The translations under genes and the position numbers were made by a program. The notes below the pieces were generated by a model that worked only from the letters and a program-made list of their open reading frames with translations, had not been told where the DNA came from and made no database searches. From positions 124,350 through 188,349 of the forward strand of contig NZ_BMKC01000003.1 in the NCBI RefSeq assembly GCF_014643775.1: DNA of 64,000 bases, read 5' to 3'. Origin of the DNA: Arenimonas soli (GTDB lineage Bacteria; Pseudomonadota; Gammaproteobacteria; Xanthomonadales; Xanthomonadaceae). Every line of letters begins with the position of its first letter. The stretch's first letter is position 1. This document shows, piece by piece, positions 44,795 to 55,434 of this stretch.

Positions 44795-46893
44795 GGCTGG
44801 CCCTCCGCCGACAGCGCGTCGAGGTACGCCTGGCCGGACGCGTCGGGTTCCGGGCGTTCGGCCACGCCGGCCACCGGCGAGGGCAGCAGCGGCCACAGCA
44901 AGGCGCGCAGGCGCTGGCGGCAGTCGGCGCAGTCGGGCTGCGCACGCAGGGTTTCGATGGCGGCCACCAGGGACAGTGGGTCTTCGAGGCGGTCGGCGTT
45001 TGTTTCCAGCCACGTGCTCATGGGTTCGAGCTCGGGCGTGCTGCCTTCATCTGCCAGCGCCAACCAAAGGCCGGGCACCGGCGAGTCTGGCGTCTGGGCA
45101 GGCTGCAGTCCGTCGCGCCGGTCGGTGATGCCTTCGCGCTTGCCGGTCATGCGCCGGCTTTCATCAATCGGCGGCAGCTCCAGGCCCACGCGCGCCAGGT
45201 AGATGCGGCTGGCCTGCTGCACCTGCTTGATGAACTCCAGCGCGCGGTAGGCGTGCGGCAGCGCGCGCTGCGGCTGGCCCTGGCGCAGCTCGCCTTCCGA
45301 GGACCACATCTCGCCCAGCGCCTGCCTGAGCAGCGCGCGGGTCTGCGGGTCGAGCAGCGTGGCGGCTTCGGCGTCGTCGTGGGTGTGGCCGTAGTCCTCG
45401 AGCACGCTGATCGCCGTGCCCAGCGGCGCGTCGCTTTCCGGGCCGTGGTCGTGGCCGTCGTCTTCGCTGTGTTCGCCATCCAGGCCGGGCGGTGCTTCGG
45501 GCTGGCCTTCGTTTTCTTCGCCCAGGAACTGGCCGTAGCGCATGCGCAGGATGCGCTGGTCGAAGCCGATGGCGTCCGAGCGCGACACGAACTCGTCGGC
45601 CGCCAGCCGCGGCCGCTGCGGAATGAGGGCCTCGATGTCCAGGATGATCTGGCGCTGGCTGCGGAAGTAGGCCGGCAGGGTTTTTTTCACCAGGCCTTCC
45701 ATGCCGGTGGCTTCGGTCGCCGGCCGCATCGGCCAGCGCAGGATCAGGCTGGGGCTGCGGCTGGCCTGCGGCTTTGGCGTGCAGTTGTCGGTGACGTCCA
45801 GGCGCACGATCAGGTCGTCGCCTTCGGCCAGGCCCAGTGCGGCCAGGTCGAGCGCATGCCGGTAGCGGCGTTGTTTGTTTTCGCCTTCGCCGCGCAGCGC
45901 CAGGCTGCGTTCGCTCACCGTCACCTGTTCGCCGGTGCCCTGGGCCAGGGTGATGTGCAGGCGGGCCGCGCCCAGGCCGTGGTCGTCGCTGGCCTCGAAG
46001 TCCAGCGGCCAGGTGCGCTGGCCGTCTTCGCGCAGGGTCAGCGGGCGCTCGGGCGTGACCACGCGGATGACCGGCGGCTGGTCGGTGATGGCGTCGAGGC
46101 GGTGCAGGTCGTCTTTCGCCAGCGGCAGCGGCGCGGCGACCGCGACGCGGTAAAGCACGGAGCGCACAAGCGTGTGTTCCCCCGTCCAGTGTTCGCCTTC
46201 GCGCTGCAGTGCCAGTTCGCCGCCGTCGTGCCAGCGCAGCACTACGGCCTCGGGCTGCGGGGAAAAACGCAGGCGCCAGCGCAGGCGCGAACCCTCCGCG
46301 GCCTGCAGCGACAGCGCCGTTTCGGTGCGGGCGGGCAGGGCGGTGTAGTCGGGTGGCTGCACGTCGACGCTGGCTTCGACCAGCGCCACCTCGGTGGCCT
46401 CGATTTCGCTGGCGTGGCTTGCAGTGCGCGGCTGTGCCGGTGCCGGCGTCGAAGCGGCGGGCCAATACTGCGCCGCCAGCACCAGGGCCGCGCCCAGCAG
46501 CAAGCTGGCCAGCAGGGCGCGGCCCGGCCAGGCCGGCCGCAGGTCGGGCGCGGGCTGCCTGGCCAGCTGCTGCGCCAGGCGTTCGCGCTGCAGCTGCTGC
46601 AGCGGGCCCAGCGTGGCCGGATCGGCGAACAGCAGGTCGGCGCTGTCCTGCCAGCGCGGGTCGGCGTTGAGCCGGCGCGCCAGCCAGCGCGTGTCGTGCC
46701 GCGCGTGCTGTTGCCGCCACCCGACGAAGGCCAGCAGCGCCAGGGCCGCGGCGGCCAGGCCGGCGGGCAGCGGCGACTGCAGGCGCACTCCCCAGGCTGC
46801 CGTAGCCAGCAGCAAGGGCAGCAGCAACAGCAGCGCGGCGAACGCGAGGCGCATCGCCACGCCGCGCCGGGCTTCGCGCAGGCGCGCGATCAC
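44791..46893 (-). CDS. DUF4175 family membrane protein
   Basis: 700 residues, starting at GTG 46893, which overlaps the BatA-like stop (GTGA). It has two N-terminal helices, a third at about residue 135 and a long periplasmic part with helical, charged and His/Asp-rich stretches (EHSEDDGHDHGPESD). No catalytic motif is evident. DUF4175 proteins accompany MoxR ATPase clusters and are thought to act in cell-envelope assembly or surveillance. Overlaps on both sides show it is part of one operon. Confidence 0.8.
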   Translation of the reverse strand: MIARLREARRGVAMRLAFAALLLLLPLLLATAAWGVRLQSPLPAGLAAAALALLAFVGWRQQHARHDTRWLARRLNADPRWQDSADLLFADPATLGPLQQLQRERLAQQLARQPAPDLRPAWPGRALLASLLLGAALVLAAQYWPAASTPAPAQPRTASHASEIEATEVALVEASVDVQPPDYTALPARTETALSLQAAEGSRLRWRLRFSPQPEAVVLRWHDGGELALQREGEHWTGEHTLVRSVLYRVAVAAPLPLAKDDLHRLDAITDQPPVIRVVTPERPLTLREDGQRTWPLDFEASDDHGLGAARLHITLAQGTGEQVTVSERSLALRGEGENKQRRYRHALDLAALGLAEGDDLIVRLDVTDNCTPKPQASRSPSLILRWPMRPATEATGMEGLVKKTLPAYFRSQRQIILDIEALIPQRPRLAADEFVSRSDAIGFDQRILRMRYGQFLGEENEGQPEAPPGLDGEHSEDDGHDHGPESDAPLGTAISVLEDYGHTHDDAEAATLLDPQTRALLRQALGEMWSSEGELRQGQPQRALPHAYRALEFIKQVQQASRIYLARVGLELPPIDESRRMTGKREGITDRRDGLQPAQTPDSPVPGLWLALADEGSTPELEPMSTWLETNADRLEDPLSLVAAIETLRAQPDCADCRQRLRALLWPLLPSPVAGVAERPEPDASGQAYLDALSAEGQP

Positions 46894-48044
46894 GCCGGCC
46901 TCCGCGGGGCCAGGCCGGCGGCAAGCCAGCGTTCCACCAGGAACAGCGCGGCCAGCACCACCGCCAGCCAGGGCGCCAGCGGCTGGTTCGGCGGCGCGTA
47001 AGCGGCGGCGCCGGCCAGGGGCGCGTAAGCCTGGGCATCGACACGCGTCGGCGCCGGGGGCGGCGCCTGCAGCCGTGCCTGCAGCCACTGCGGGAAGCGG
47101 GCGTCGAGCAGTTCGGGGAAGGTCGCGGGATCCAGTGGCGCCGCAAACTGCAGCAGCCGGCCTTGTCCGTGGCGGGCGGCACCCAGAAGGAGTTCACCAC
47201 TTTCACCGCGCCAAACGGCTTCGGCGGGTGCCGCCAGCGGCCAGGCCGTGGTGTCGCCAAGCAGGATCGTGCCGCCGTCGTTCGCGAAGGCCATCAGCGA
47301 TTCGGGCACTTCGTCGGCGGCCAGCCAGGCCAGCAGTTTCGTGTCCTCGGGCCAGGGCGCATCCAGCGGGGCGATGTCCGGCTGTGCTTCGGTCTGCTGC
47401 GCCGCGGCGAACCAGGCCGTCTGCGTCGCCGCCAGCCAGCGCGCCTGCCCGGCCAGGTCCGGTGCATGGCGGATCACCATCACCGCAGGCAAGGCTGCAG
47501 TCGGCATCGCGTCGGTGACCGACGGCGAGGCTTTGACGATCCATTGCACCGCGCGCGAAAGCCGCGGGCGTTCACCGTCGGCGCCGTCGATGATCACCGG
47601 CACGTGCACGACCAGGGGACGGCCCGTCGCGAGTTCGGCATCGGCCTGGCGCAGCAGGCTGGCTACCGGCTGGCGCGGCTCCGGCGCCGGGGTGTCGATA
47701 CGCGGGAATGCCGGCGCCAGCCAGCGCACATCGGCCCCAGCCTCGGTTTCAGGCGGCGCCAACGCGGGGTGCACCAGCACGCGTGCACCGCCGCCTTCGT
47801 CGCGCAGGAACCAGGGCGCGGCCAGCAGCAGCGCAAGACCCGCGACCAGCAGCAGGCGCAGGGCCAGCAGCAGCCATTGTTCGAGGCGCAGCTTCTGCCG
47901 CGGGCGGCGCACGGCGCGCAGCCAGCGCAGCGCGGCGAACATCGTCGGCTGCTGCTGCTCGCGCCGCGCCAGGTGCACCAGCAGCGGCAGCACCAGTCCG
48001 AGCAGGGCCAGCAGGCCAAGCGGGAAGGCGAGGCCGAAGCTCAT
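46890..48044 (-). CDS. BatA-like (aerotolerance regulator N-terminal) membrane protein
   Basis: 384 residues. The N-terminal PLGLLALLGLVLPLLVHLARR and the following TMFAALRWLRAV motif are the BatA N-terminal domain; a second helix is at about 58-78 and a third at about 360-375. The middle region is periplasmic, with a GATase-like segment (GGTILLGDTTAW). It lies between the DUF4175 and DUF58 genes with overlaps of 4 bases at each end. Confidence 0.85.
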   Translation of the reverse strand: MSFGLAFPLGLLALLGLVLPLLVHLARREQQQPTMFAALRWLRAVRRPRQKLRLEQWLLLALRLLLVAGLALLLAAPWFLRDEGGGARVLVHPALAPPETEAGADVRWLAPAFPRIDTPAPEPRQPVASLLRQADAELATGRPLVVHVPVIIDGADGERPRLSRAVQWIVKASPSVTDAMPTAALPAVMVIRHAPDLAGQARWLAATQTAWFAAAQQTEAQPDIAPLDAPWPEDTKLLAWLAADEVPESLMAFANDGGTILLGDTTAWPLAAPAEAVWRGESGELLLGAARHGQGRLLQFAAPLDPATFPELLDARFPQWLQARLQAPPPAPTRVDAQAYAPLAGAAAYAPPNQPLAPWLAVVLAALFLVERWLAAGLAPRRPA

Positions 48045-48937
48045 GCGCGCTCCGCGGCGCCGGGCGCCAGCAGCCGGCGCAGCGGCAGGTCCATGGGTTC
48101 GTCCAGCCAGGCGGTTTCGCTGCGGATGCCGGCGGCGGCCAGGCGCGCGTGCAGGGCCCGGCGCGCGGCGCCGAATTCGGCCAGGAACGAGGCGCGGGCG
48201 GCGGGCGCATCACCGACCAGTTCCTGCCCGGTTTCGGGATCGCGGAAACGATGGCCGCCGCGGAAGGGGAAGTCGCGTTCTTCGGCGGTGAGCAGCTGCA
48301 GGTTCAGGACTTCGCGGCGGGCGGCGGCGAGTTTTTCCATCAGCGCAACGCTGGCCTCGTCGAAGTCATCGCCCAGCACCAGCACCAGGTGGCCGGCGCC
48401 CAGGCGTTCCCAGAGCGGGCGCAGCGTGGATTCGGCGGGCCAGGTGCCGCCGGCGCGCAGGCCGTGCAGTTCCAGCAGGCAGCGGTCGCGATGGCGCGGG
48501 CCGGCGCCGGCGGGCACCAGGCGCAGGCCGTCGCCGCCGACCGCGGCCAGGCCGAACTGGTCGCCCTGGCGCAGCGCCAGTTCGAAAACGCAGGCGGCCA
48601 GGCCGCGGGCCAGGTCGAGGCGGCTCCAGCCGGGGCGCGCGGCGTCGGTCTGCGCCATGGACGCGCTGGTGTCGACCAGCACCCAGGCGGTGAGCGGGCT
48701 GTCGCGTTCGGCTTCGCGCACGAAGAAGCGGTCGGAGCGGGCGTAGAGCTTCCAGTCCACCTGGCGCAGCTCGTCGCCCGGTTCGTAGGCGCGGTACTGC
48801 GCGAACTCCAGGCCGGCGCCGCGGCTGCGGCTGCGGTGCTGGCCGAAACCATGGCCGCCCGTGGCCCGGCGCCCTTCCAGGCGCAGGTCGCGCAGCCGGG
48901 CGCGCACCGCGGCGGGGATGAAGTCCGGGCCGGACAT
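48041..48937 (-). CDS. DUF58 domain protein
   Basis: 298 residues with the DUF58 signature FAQYRAYEPGDELRQVDWK at about 65-83, and a von Willebrand-like MIDAS VDTSASM at about 108-114. DUF58 proteins are the usual partners of MoxR AAA+ ATPases and may be their substrates. It starts just after the MoxR stop (7 bases) and overlaps the BatA-like gene. Confidence 0.92.
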   Translation of the reverse strand: MSGPDFIPAAVRARLRDLRLEGRRATGGHGFGQHRSRSRGAGLEFAQYRAYEPGDELRQVDWKLYARSDRFFVREAERDSPLTAWVLVDTSASMAQTDAARPGWSRLDLARGLAACVFELALRQGDQFGLAAVGGDGLRLVPAGAGPRHRDRCLLELHGLRAGGTWPAESTLRPLWERLGAGHLVLVLGDDFDEASVALMEKLAAARREVLNLQLLTAEERDFPFRGGHRFRDPETGQELVGDAPAARASFLAEFGAARRALHARLAAAGIRSETAWLDEPMDLPLRRLLAPGAAERA

Positions 48938-48944
48938 GGCGGCC

Positions 48945-49937
<993 letters not shown>

Positions 49938-49953
49938 GGCGGTTCCATCCGGG

Positions 49954-50652
49954 TCAGGCGGTCAATGCGTACATCACGATGTTGACGGCGAACTTGGTGT
50001 TGTCTTCGGCCAGCCAGCGCTTGTTGCGCCAGTCGTAGTCCCATTCGCAGCCATAGTCCTTGTTGCTGTAGAGCACGCCCAGGCGGCCGTCCACCTCGAT
50101 GCCCTTGAGGTAGTCGTGCACCAGGTCGTCGCCCCAGCCGTTGAGTTCGAAGCCGGTGGTGGGCGGGCCGTCGAAGCGGAAGAAGCTGGAGTAGATCGGG
50201 TGCCGGTTCGACAGCTTCTGCAGCGCGCGCGGGCCGAAGATCGAGGCCATCTGGGCCTCGAAGGATTTCGCGAACAGGCCGTCGATGTCGTGGTTGCAGT
50301 CGTCCACGAACACAAAGCCGCCGTTGCGCACGTAGGCTTCGAAATTGCGGCGTTCGTCGGGGTTGAACTCCACCAGCTTGTGCCCGGCCAGGTAGCAGAA
50401 CGGCGCCTGCAGCATGCGCGGGTCGGCCAGGGCCAGCACGTGTTCCTTCGGGTCCACGCGCAGGCGGGTGTAATCGATCAGCGAAGTGATGATGTTCGCC
50501 GGCATGCGTTGGTCCACGTCCCAGTTGCCCGAGTCGTACATCAGGCGGGTGAACCAGAAGTCGTAGTCGTCGGCCGCCGCAAATGCGCGGCGCCCGGGCA
50601 GGGCCAGGGCGCCGGCGGCGGCGAGCAGGGACAGGAAACCGCGTCGGTTCAT
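49954..50652 (-). CDS. DUF4159 domain protein with Tat signal
   Basis: 232 residues. N-terminal MNRRGFLSLLAAAG with cleavage near AFA-A is a twin-arginine signal. The rest is DUF4159, a Rossmann-like GATase-related fold (GGFVFVDDCNHD at about 115-126), often linked with MoxR/DUF58 operons. It probably acts in the periplasm, folded before export. It lies 22 bases after the TldD/PmbA-like pair. Confidence 0.85.
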   Translation of the reverse strand: MNRRGFLSLLAAAGALALPGRRAFAAADDYDFWFTRLMYDSGNWDVDQRMPANIITSLIDYTRLRVDPKEHVLALADPRMLQAPFCYLAGHKLVEFNPDERRNFEAYVRNGGFVFVDDCNHDIDGLFAKSFEAQMASIFGPRALQKLSNRHPIYSSFFRFDGPPTTGFELNGWGDDLVHDYLKGIEVDGRLGVLYSNKDYGCEWDYDWRNKRWLAEDNTKFAVNIVMYALTA

Positions 50653-50674
50653 CGGTTTCCCATCCCCGCGGGCA

Positions 50675-52009
50675 TCACACCGCGTCGGACAGCGAGCTGA
50701 AGGTGAAGTCGCGCAGCTTCATCGGCGGGATCATCATCGTGAACGGGGACTCGTCGCCGCTGATGCGCACCGGCTTGCCCAGTTCCTCGATGTTGTTGAG
50801 CATGATCACCGGCGATTCGTTGAAGCGGAAGTTCTTCACCGGGTGCTTGATCTCGCCGTTTTCGATGTAGAAGGTGCCGTCGCGGGTCAGGCCGGTCAGC
50901 AGCACGGTCTGCGGATCGACCATGCGGATGTACCAGGTGCGGGTGACCAGGATGCCCTTCTGCGTGCCCTTGACCAGGTCGGCCGTGGACTTGTCGCCGC
51001 CGGCCATCAGCAGGTTGCCTGGCTGGCCCATGGCGCGCTTGCCCTTTTCCTTGGCCCAGAAGCGCGAGTACTGCAGGTACTCGACCTTGCCGTCCTTGAT
51101 GATCGGATGCTTTTCGCGCGGCAGGCCCTGCTGGTCCCAGGGCATGACGGCCGCCTCGGGATGCCAGGGGTCGGCCATGATGTTCACGCGCGGGTCGTAG
51201 ACCTGTTCGCCCAGGCGCGTACCGCCGCCCTTCTTGGACAGGAAGCTGCGGCCTTCGTCGGCCTGGCGGGCGTCGAAGAAGAACATCATGAAGCTGATCA
51301 GGCCCGCGGCCGCGGCCGGCTCCAGGATCACCGTGTACTTGCCCGGCTCAAGCGCCTTGGCCTCGGCCGAATCGCGCGCCTTCTGGATGGCCACGGCGAT
51401 GGCGTCGTCGGCGTCGAAATCGCGGATGTCGCCGGAGTTGCGCGTCACCCAGCCCGAACCGCGGCCGTCTTCGGTGCGCACCGTGCAGGTGTAGTTGACG
51501 TTGGTGGCCTTCTGGTAGCCGAAGTTGCCCTTGGAGTTGGCGAAGGCGAAAAAGCCGTTTTCATCCTGCAGGAAGCCGGCGGCGATCAGGTTGCCGTCCT
51601 TGCTGGGGCCGATCGAGGCGGCCGCCACCTGGGCGCGCTGCTCGGGCGTGATGTCGGCCGTGGCCTGCACGAAGGTCGGCGAGGGCTTGTAGTCCTGCTT
51701 GTCGATGATCGGCATGTATTCCGGGTTTTCCGGCGCCAGCCGCGCCAGTTCCTCGGAACGCCGGACCACGCGCTCAAGCGAAGCGTCGTCGAAGCTGTTG
51801 ATGGTGGTGATGCCTTCGCGCTTGCCGAACGCCGACTGCACGATCAGCTGGGCATTGGAAACGATGCCGCTGGTGGAGACGTTGTTGAGGGCGAAGCGGA
51901 TGTTGCCGGTGATCGAGCCGGACAGGGTCGCGGTGCACTCGTCGGCCTGCGACAGCTTGATGACCTTGTCGAGGATCGCCTTGGCCTGTTCTTCGGTGTA
52001 GATGCTCAT
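50675..52009 (-). CDS. TldD/PmbA (TldE-like) family protein
   Basis: 444 residues of TldD/PmbA fold without a signal peptide and without the HExxxH motif, so it resembles the non-catalytic TldE/PmbA partner. TldD and TldE form a dimeric protease that trims peptides such as microcin B17 and quinone-modified proteins. It follows the TldD-like gene by 21 bases. The missing signal is odd beside the Tat-exported TldD-like partner; perhaps the pair is exported together. Confidence 0.85.
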   Translation of the reverse strand: MSIYTEEQAKAILDKVIKLSQADECTATLSGSITGNIRFALNNVSTSGIVSNAQLIVQSAFGKREGITTINSFDDASLERVVRRSEELARLAPENPEYMPIIDKQDYKPSPTFVQATADITPEQRAQVAAASIGPSKDGNLIAAGFLQDENGFFAFANSKGNFGYQKATNVNYTCTVRTEDGRGSGWVTRNSGDIRDFDADDAIAVAIQKARDSAEAKALEPGKYTVILEPAAAAGLISFMMFFFDARQADEGRSFLSKKGGGTRLGEQVYDPRVNIMADPWHPEAAVMPWDQQGLPREKHPIIKDGKVEYLQYSRFWAKEKGKRAMGQPGNLLMAGGDKSTADLVKGTQKGILVTRTWYIRMVDPQTVLLTGLTRDGTFYIENGEIKHPVKNFRFNESPVIMLNNIEELGKPVRISGDESPFTMMIPPMKLRDFTFSSLSDAV

Positions 52010-52030
52010 GGTTTAAGGCTCCTGCGCCGG

Positions 52031-53659
52031 TCAGCCGAGGTTGCGGGCGGTGTTGATGACGTTCATGCCGTCGAAACGGGCCGTGGACGAACCGTGCGAG
52101 ACGGCGGAAACCTGGCCGGGCTGGCCCTTGCCGTCGAAGAAGCTGCCGCCGATGCGGTAGTCGGATTCATCGCAGATGGCCGTGCAGGCGTTCCAGAATT
52201 CCGGCGTGCGGATCTGGTAGGCCACGTCCTCTAGCATGCGGGTGATCTTGCCGTTTTCGATTTCGTAGAACAGCTGGCCGCCGAACTGGGCGTTGTAGCG
52301 CTGCTGGTCGATCGAGAACGAACCGTCGCCGATGATGTAGATGCCCTTTTCGACGTCCTTGATCATGTCCTCGACGCTGAGCTTCTTCTTGCCCGGCGCC
52401 AGCGACACGTTGGCCATGCGCTGGAACTGCACGCTGGCCCAGGAATCGGCGTAGCAGCAGCCATGCGACTCTTCTTCGCCGATGATGTGGGCCTGGTCGC
52501 GGATGGCCTGGTAATTGACCAGCACGCCGTCCTTCACCAGGTCCCACTTCTTGGTCTTCACGCCTTCGTCGTCGTAGCCGACGGCGCCCAGGCTGCCTTC
52601 CTGCACCTTGTCGGCGAACAGGTTGACGATGTCGCTGCCGTACTGGAACTTGTTTTCGCGCTTGTCGAGCGTCGCGAAGCTGGTGCCGGCGTAGTTGGCC
52701 TCGTAGCCCAGCACGCGGTCGAGTTCCAGCGGGTGGCCGACGTTTTCGTGGATGGTCAGGAACAGGTTGGTCGGGTCAAGCACCAGGTCGTACTTGCCCG
52801 GCTTGACCGACGGCGCCTTGAGTTTCTCGCGCGCCTGCTGGGCGGCGGCGACGGCGTCTTCGATCATGTCGTAGGACTTGCCGTAGTTGACGATGCCGTT
52901 GGGCGAGACGAAACGGTCGCCCGGCTTGCCTTCCAGGTATTCGTAGCCCAGGCCCATCGGCGCCGACAGGCCGTCGCGGGTGCGGAACTTGCCGCTTTCC
53001 TTGTCCACCGCCGTCACCGTGAACGGCGCCCAGATGCGGTGCACGTCCTGGTCGATGTAGCTGCCGTCGGTGGAGGCGAAGTACTTCTGTTCGTTGACCA
53101 GGAACAGGGTGGAATTGACGAAGTTGGCGCCGGCGGCCATGGCCGCGGCGTTCACGCCCAGCAGCAGGTCCACCTTTTCCTTGACCGGCACTTCCATGGC
53201 GTTCTTGACGATCGGCGTGCGCCAGCTGACTTCGCCGAAGCCCTTCACCGGCGCCAGCTGCACCGGCGTGGTCTGCAGGCCGGAATTGGCCTTGGCGATC
53301 GCGGCGGCCTGGCGGGCCGCGTTGGCGACGCCGGACGTGCTCAGGTCGCTGGTGGCGGCGAAACCCCAGGCGCCGTTGGCGATCACGCGGATGCCGACGC
53401 CGGTCGATTCGGTGTTCACCACGTTTTGCACCTTGTCTTCGCGGGTGACCACGAACTGCTGCAGGTAGCGGCCGATGCGGACGTCGCAGTAGCTGGCGCC
53501 GGCGTCGCGGGCGGCCTGCAGGGCGGCGTCGGCCATTGCCTTCTTGATGCCGATGTCGAGTGAAGTGACCAGGTCTTCGGCGGCGATCACGCGGCCGAAG
53601 GGCATCATCAGGCCGGCAAGGCCCACTCCCGACATCGTCAGGAAATTGCGTCTGTCCAT
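52031..53659 (-). CDS. TldD-like metalloprotease with Tat signal
   Basis: 542 residues. N-terminal MDRRNFLTMSGVGLAG, with cleavage near VIAA, is a twin-arginine signal. The catalytic zinc motif is HENVGH (about residue 305), the active form of the TldD family. The C-terminal half is conserved (GSFFDGKGQPG). Tat export of a TldD protein is unusual, since classical TldD is cytosolic. With its partner it leads the minus-strand operon that ends with the DUF4175 block, up to about 43.0 kb. The substrate is unknown. Confidence 0.9.
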   Translation of the reverse strand: MDRRNFLTMSGVGLAGLMMPFGRVIAAEDLVTSLDIGIKKAMADAALQAARDAGASYCDVRIGRYLQQFVVTREDKVQNVVNTESTGVGIRVIANGAWGFAATSDLSTSGVANAARQAAAIAKANSGLQTTPVQLAPVKGFGEVSWRTPIVKNAMEVPVKEKVDLLLGVNAAAMAAGANFVNSTLFLVNEQKYFASTDGSYIDQDVHRIWAPFTVTAVDKESGKFRTRDGLSAPMGLGYEYLEGKPGDRFVSPNGIVNYGKSYDMIEDAVAAAQQAREKLKAPSVKPGKYDLVLDPTNLFLTIHENVGHPLELDRVLGYEANYAGTSFATLDKRENKFQYGSDIVNLFADKVQEGSLGAVGYDDEGVKTKKWDLVKDGVLVNYQAIRDQAHIIGEEESHGCCYADSWASVQFQRMANVSLAPGKKKLSVEDMIKDVEKGIYIIGDGSFSIDQQRYNAQFGGQLFYEIENGKITRMLEDVAYQIRTPEFWNACTAICDESDYRIGGSFFDGKGQPGQVSAVSHGSSTARFDGMNVINTARNLG

Positions 53660-53765
53660 CGTGTCACTCCAAGGGCGTTAGGGCGGTGGCCCGCCTGACT
53701 CTGGTGGCCGCGGCGGGGAGCGTCAAGTGACGATAGTCCTAGGGCGGACCGAGCCTTCGTTTCGC

Positions 53766-53794
53766 GGAACTTAAGCGCGCTGGCGTAGTCTCAA
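53766..53794 (+). promoter_or_regulatory. RpoE/AlgU-type promoter candidate
   Basis: GGAACTT (53766-53772), 15-base spacer, GTCTCAA (53788-53794), close to the envelope-stress sigma consensus GGAACTT-N-GTCTAA. The DUF3014 gene begins 29 bases downstream, with AAGGAG upstream of its ATG. Confidence 0.5.
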
Positions 53795-53822
53795 CGGGCG
53801 TCCCGCCGCAAGGAGTCTTCAC

Positions 53823-54638
53823 ATGAGCAGACAATTCAAGGCCGGCCCCTGGCTGGCCGTCGCCTTTCTCGCCATCTGCGGCGTGCTGGCCTGGAAGTAC
53901 TACCCGCGTGAACAAGCCAGGCCGGCATCGGCGGCCGACGCACCGGTGCCCGTCGCCGAAGCCACGCGTGAGCCGGAGGTGCTGCATCCTATCGAGGACG
54001 TGCCGGTACTGCCCGAAGAGGCACCCGCCGAACCACTGCCGGCGCTGGCCGACAGCGACGCCGTGGCCTGGGCGGCGCTGGCCGGCCTGCTCGACGGCGG
54101 CGACCTGGCCGCCTTCCTGGTGCCCGAATACCTCGTGCAGCGCCTGGTGACCACCATCGACAACCTGCCGCGCCGGGACATCACCCGCCAGGCCTACGCC
54201 GCCCGCCCCGTGTCCGGCGACTTCGCCGTCGGCGTGTCCGGCGGGCAGCGCTATCTCGACCCCGCCAATTTCGCCCGCTACGACACCGCCGTGGCTACTT
54301 TCGAAGGCGTGGATTCGCGGCGCCTGGTGTCGGCCTACGTGCGCCTGTATCCCCTGTTCGAGCAGGCCTACCGCGAAGTCGGCGTGCCCGGGCGAACCTT
54401 CAACGACCGGCTGGTGGAAGTGATCGACCACCTGCTGGCCGCGCCCGATCCGGGCCCCAACCTGGCCCTGGCCCCGGTGCCCGGCCAGCCGCGCTGGGCC
54501 TTCGCCGACCCGCGCCTGGAACAGGCGTCGATCGGCCACAAGGCCCTGTGGCGCATGGGCCCGGACCACGCCGTCCGCGTGAAGGCCAAGCTGGGCCAGC
54601 TGCGCGAACTGCTGGCGGCCCAGCGCCCGGCCGGCTGA
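53823..54638 (+). CDS. DUF3014 domain protein, membrane-anchored
   Basis: 271 residues. A single N-terminal helix (about 8-26) precedes a Pro/Glu/Ala-rich linker, then a DUF3014 domain (about 75-260), an all-helical fold with unknown function. The domain probably faces the periplasm. A possible RpoE-type promoter lies upstream, which fits an envelope role. Confidence 0.85.
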   Translation: MSRQFKAGPWLAVAFLAICGVLAWKYYPREQARPASAADAPVPVAEATREPEVLHPIEDVPVLPEEAPAEPLPALADSDAVAWAALAGLLDGGDLAAFLVPEYLVQRLVTTIDNLPRRDITRQAYAARPVSGDFAVGVSGGQRYLDPANFARYDTAVATFEGVDSRRLVSAYVRLYPLFEQAYREVGVPGRTFNDRLVEVIDHLLAAPDPGPNLALAPVPGQPRWAFADPRLEQASIGHKALWRMGPDHAVRVKAKLGQLRELLAAQRPAG

Positions 54639-54678
54639 AAGCTGCCCAGCGGCGGGGGCATGCGCTAGGCTTCGGCGC

Positions 54679-55434
54679 ATGTCGCCGCTCCGAGCCATCG
54701 GGCGCGCGCTGGCCCGCTTCCTGGCCAAGCCGCGCGAACGCAGCAGCCACCTGCCCACCAGCCCGCCGCGGCTGCTCGCCGCGACCCTGCGCAAGGGCGA
54801 CGTGTTGCTGGTCGAAGGCAGCAGCCGTTTCGCCACGGCCATCAAGTACCTGACCCAGTCCACCTGGTCGCACGCCGCCCTGTGCATCGGCGACACCCTG
54901 GGCCCGGTGGCCGACGGCGAGGAGCCGCGCCTGTTCGTGGACGTGGACGTGGTCGAAGGCGTGCGCACCATCCCGCTGTCCACCTTCGCCGGCCTGCATG
55001 CGCGCATCTGCCGGCCGGTGGGCCTGTCGGAAGGGGAAATCGACGCGCTGGTGCGCTTCATGCTCGATCGCAAGGGCATCACCTACGACCTCAAGAACAT
55101 CTTCGACCTGGCGCGCTACCTGGTGCGCACGCCGCCGGTGCCCGGTTCGATGAAGCGCCAGCTGCTGGCGCTGGGCAGCGGCGAGCCGACCAAGGCGATC
55201 TGTTCGACCCTGCTGGCCCAGGCCTTCGAATCGATCCGGTACCCGATCCTGCCCGAGATCGAGCGCGTGGACGCCGGCACCGTCGGCGGCAAGCTTGCCC
55301 GCCGGGAAATCCTGCACATCCGCCACCACAGCCTGTACGTGCCGCGCGACTTCGACGTCTCGCCGTTCTTCGAGATCGTCAAACCGCGCCTGGCCCAGGG
55401 TTTCGACCACCGGGCGCTGGAATGGAAGGCCTGA
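54679..55434 (+). CDS. YiiX/permuted papain-like hydrolase
   Basis: 251 residues of the NlpC/P60-related permuted papain (YiiX/YebB) group. The catalytic His is in TWSHAALC and the catalytic Cys in AICSTLLAQAF, in the permuted order His-then-Cys. Members act on amides such as lipids or peptides. There is no signal peptide. Its stop overlaps the diguanylate cyclase start by 13 bases. Confidence 0.82.
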   Translation: MSPLRAIGRALARFLAKPRERSSHLPTSPPRLLAATLRKGDVLLVEGSSRFATAIKYLTQSTWSHAALCIGDTLGPVADGEEPRLFVDVDVVEGVRTIPLSTFAGLHARICRPVGLSEGEIDALVRFMLDRKGITYDLKNIFDLARYLVRTPPVPGSMKRQLLALGSGEPTKAICSTLLAQAFESIRYPILPEIERVDAGTVGGKLARREILHIRHHSLYVPRDFDVSPFFEIVKPRLAQGFDHRALEWKA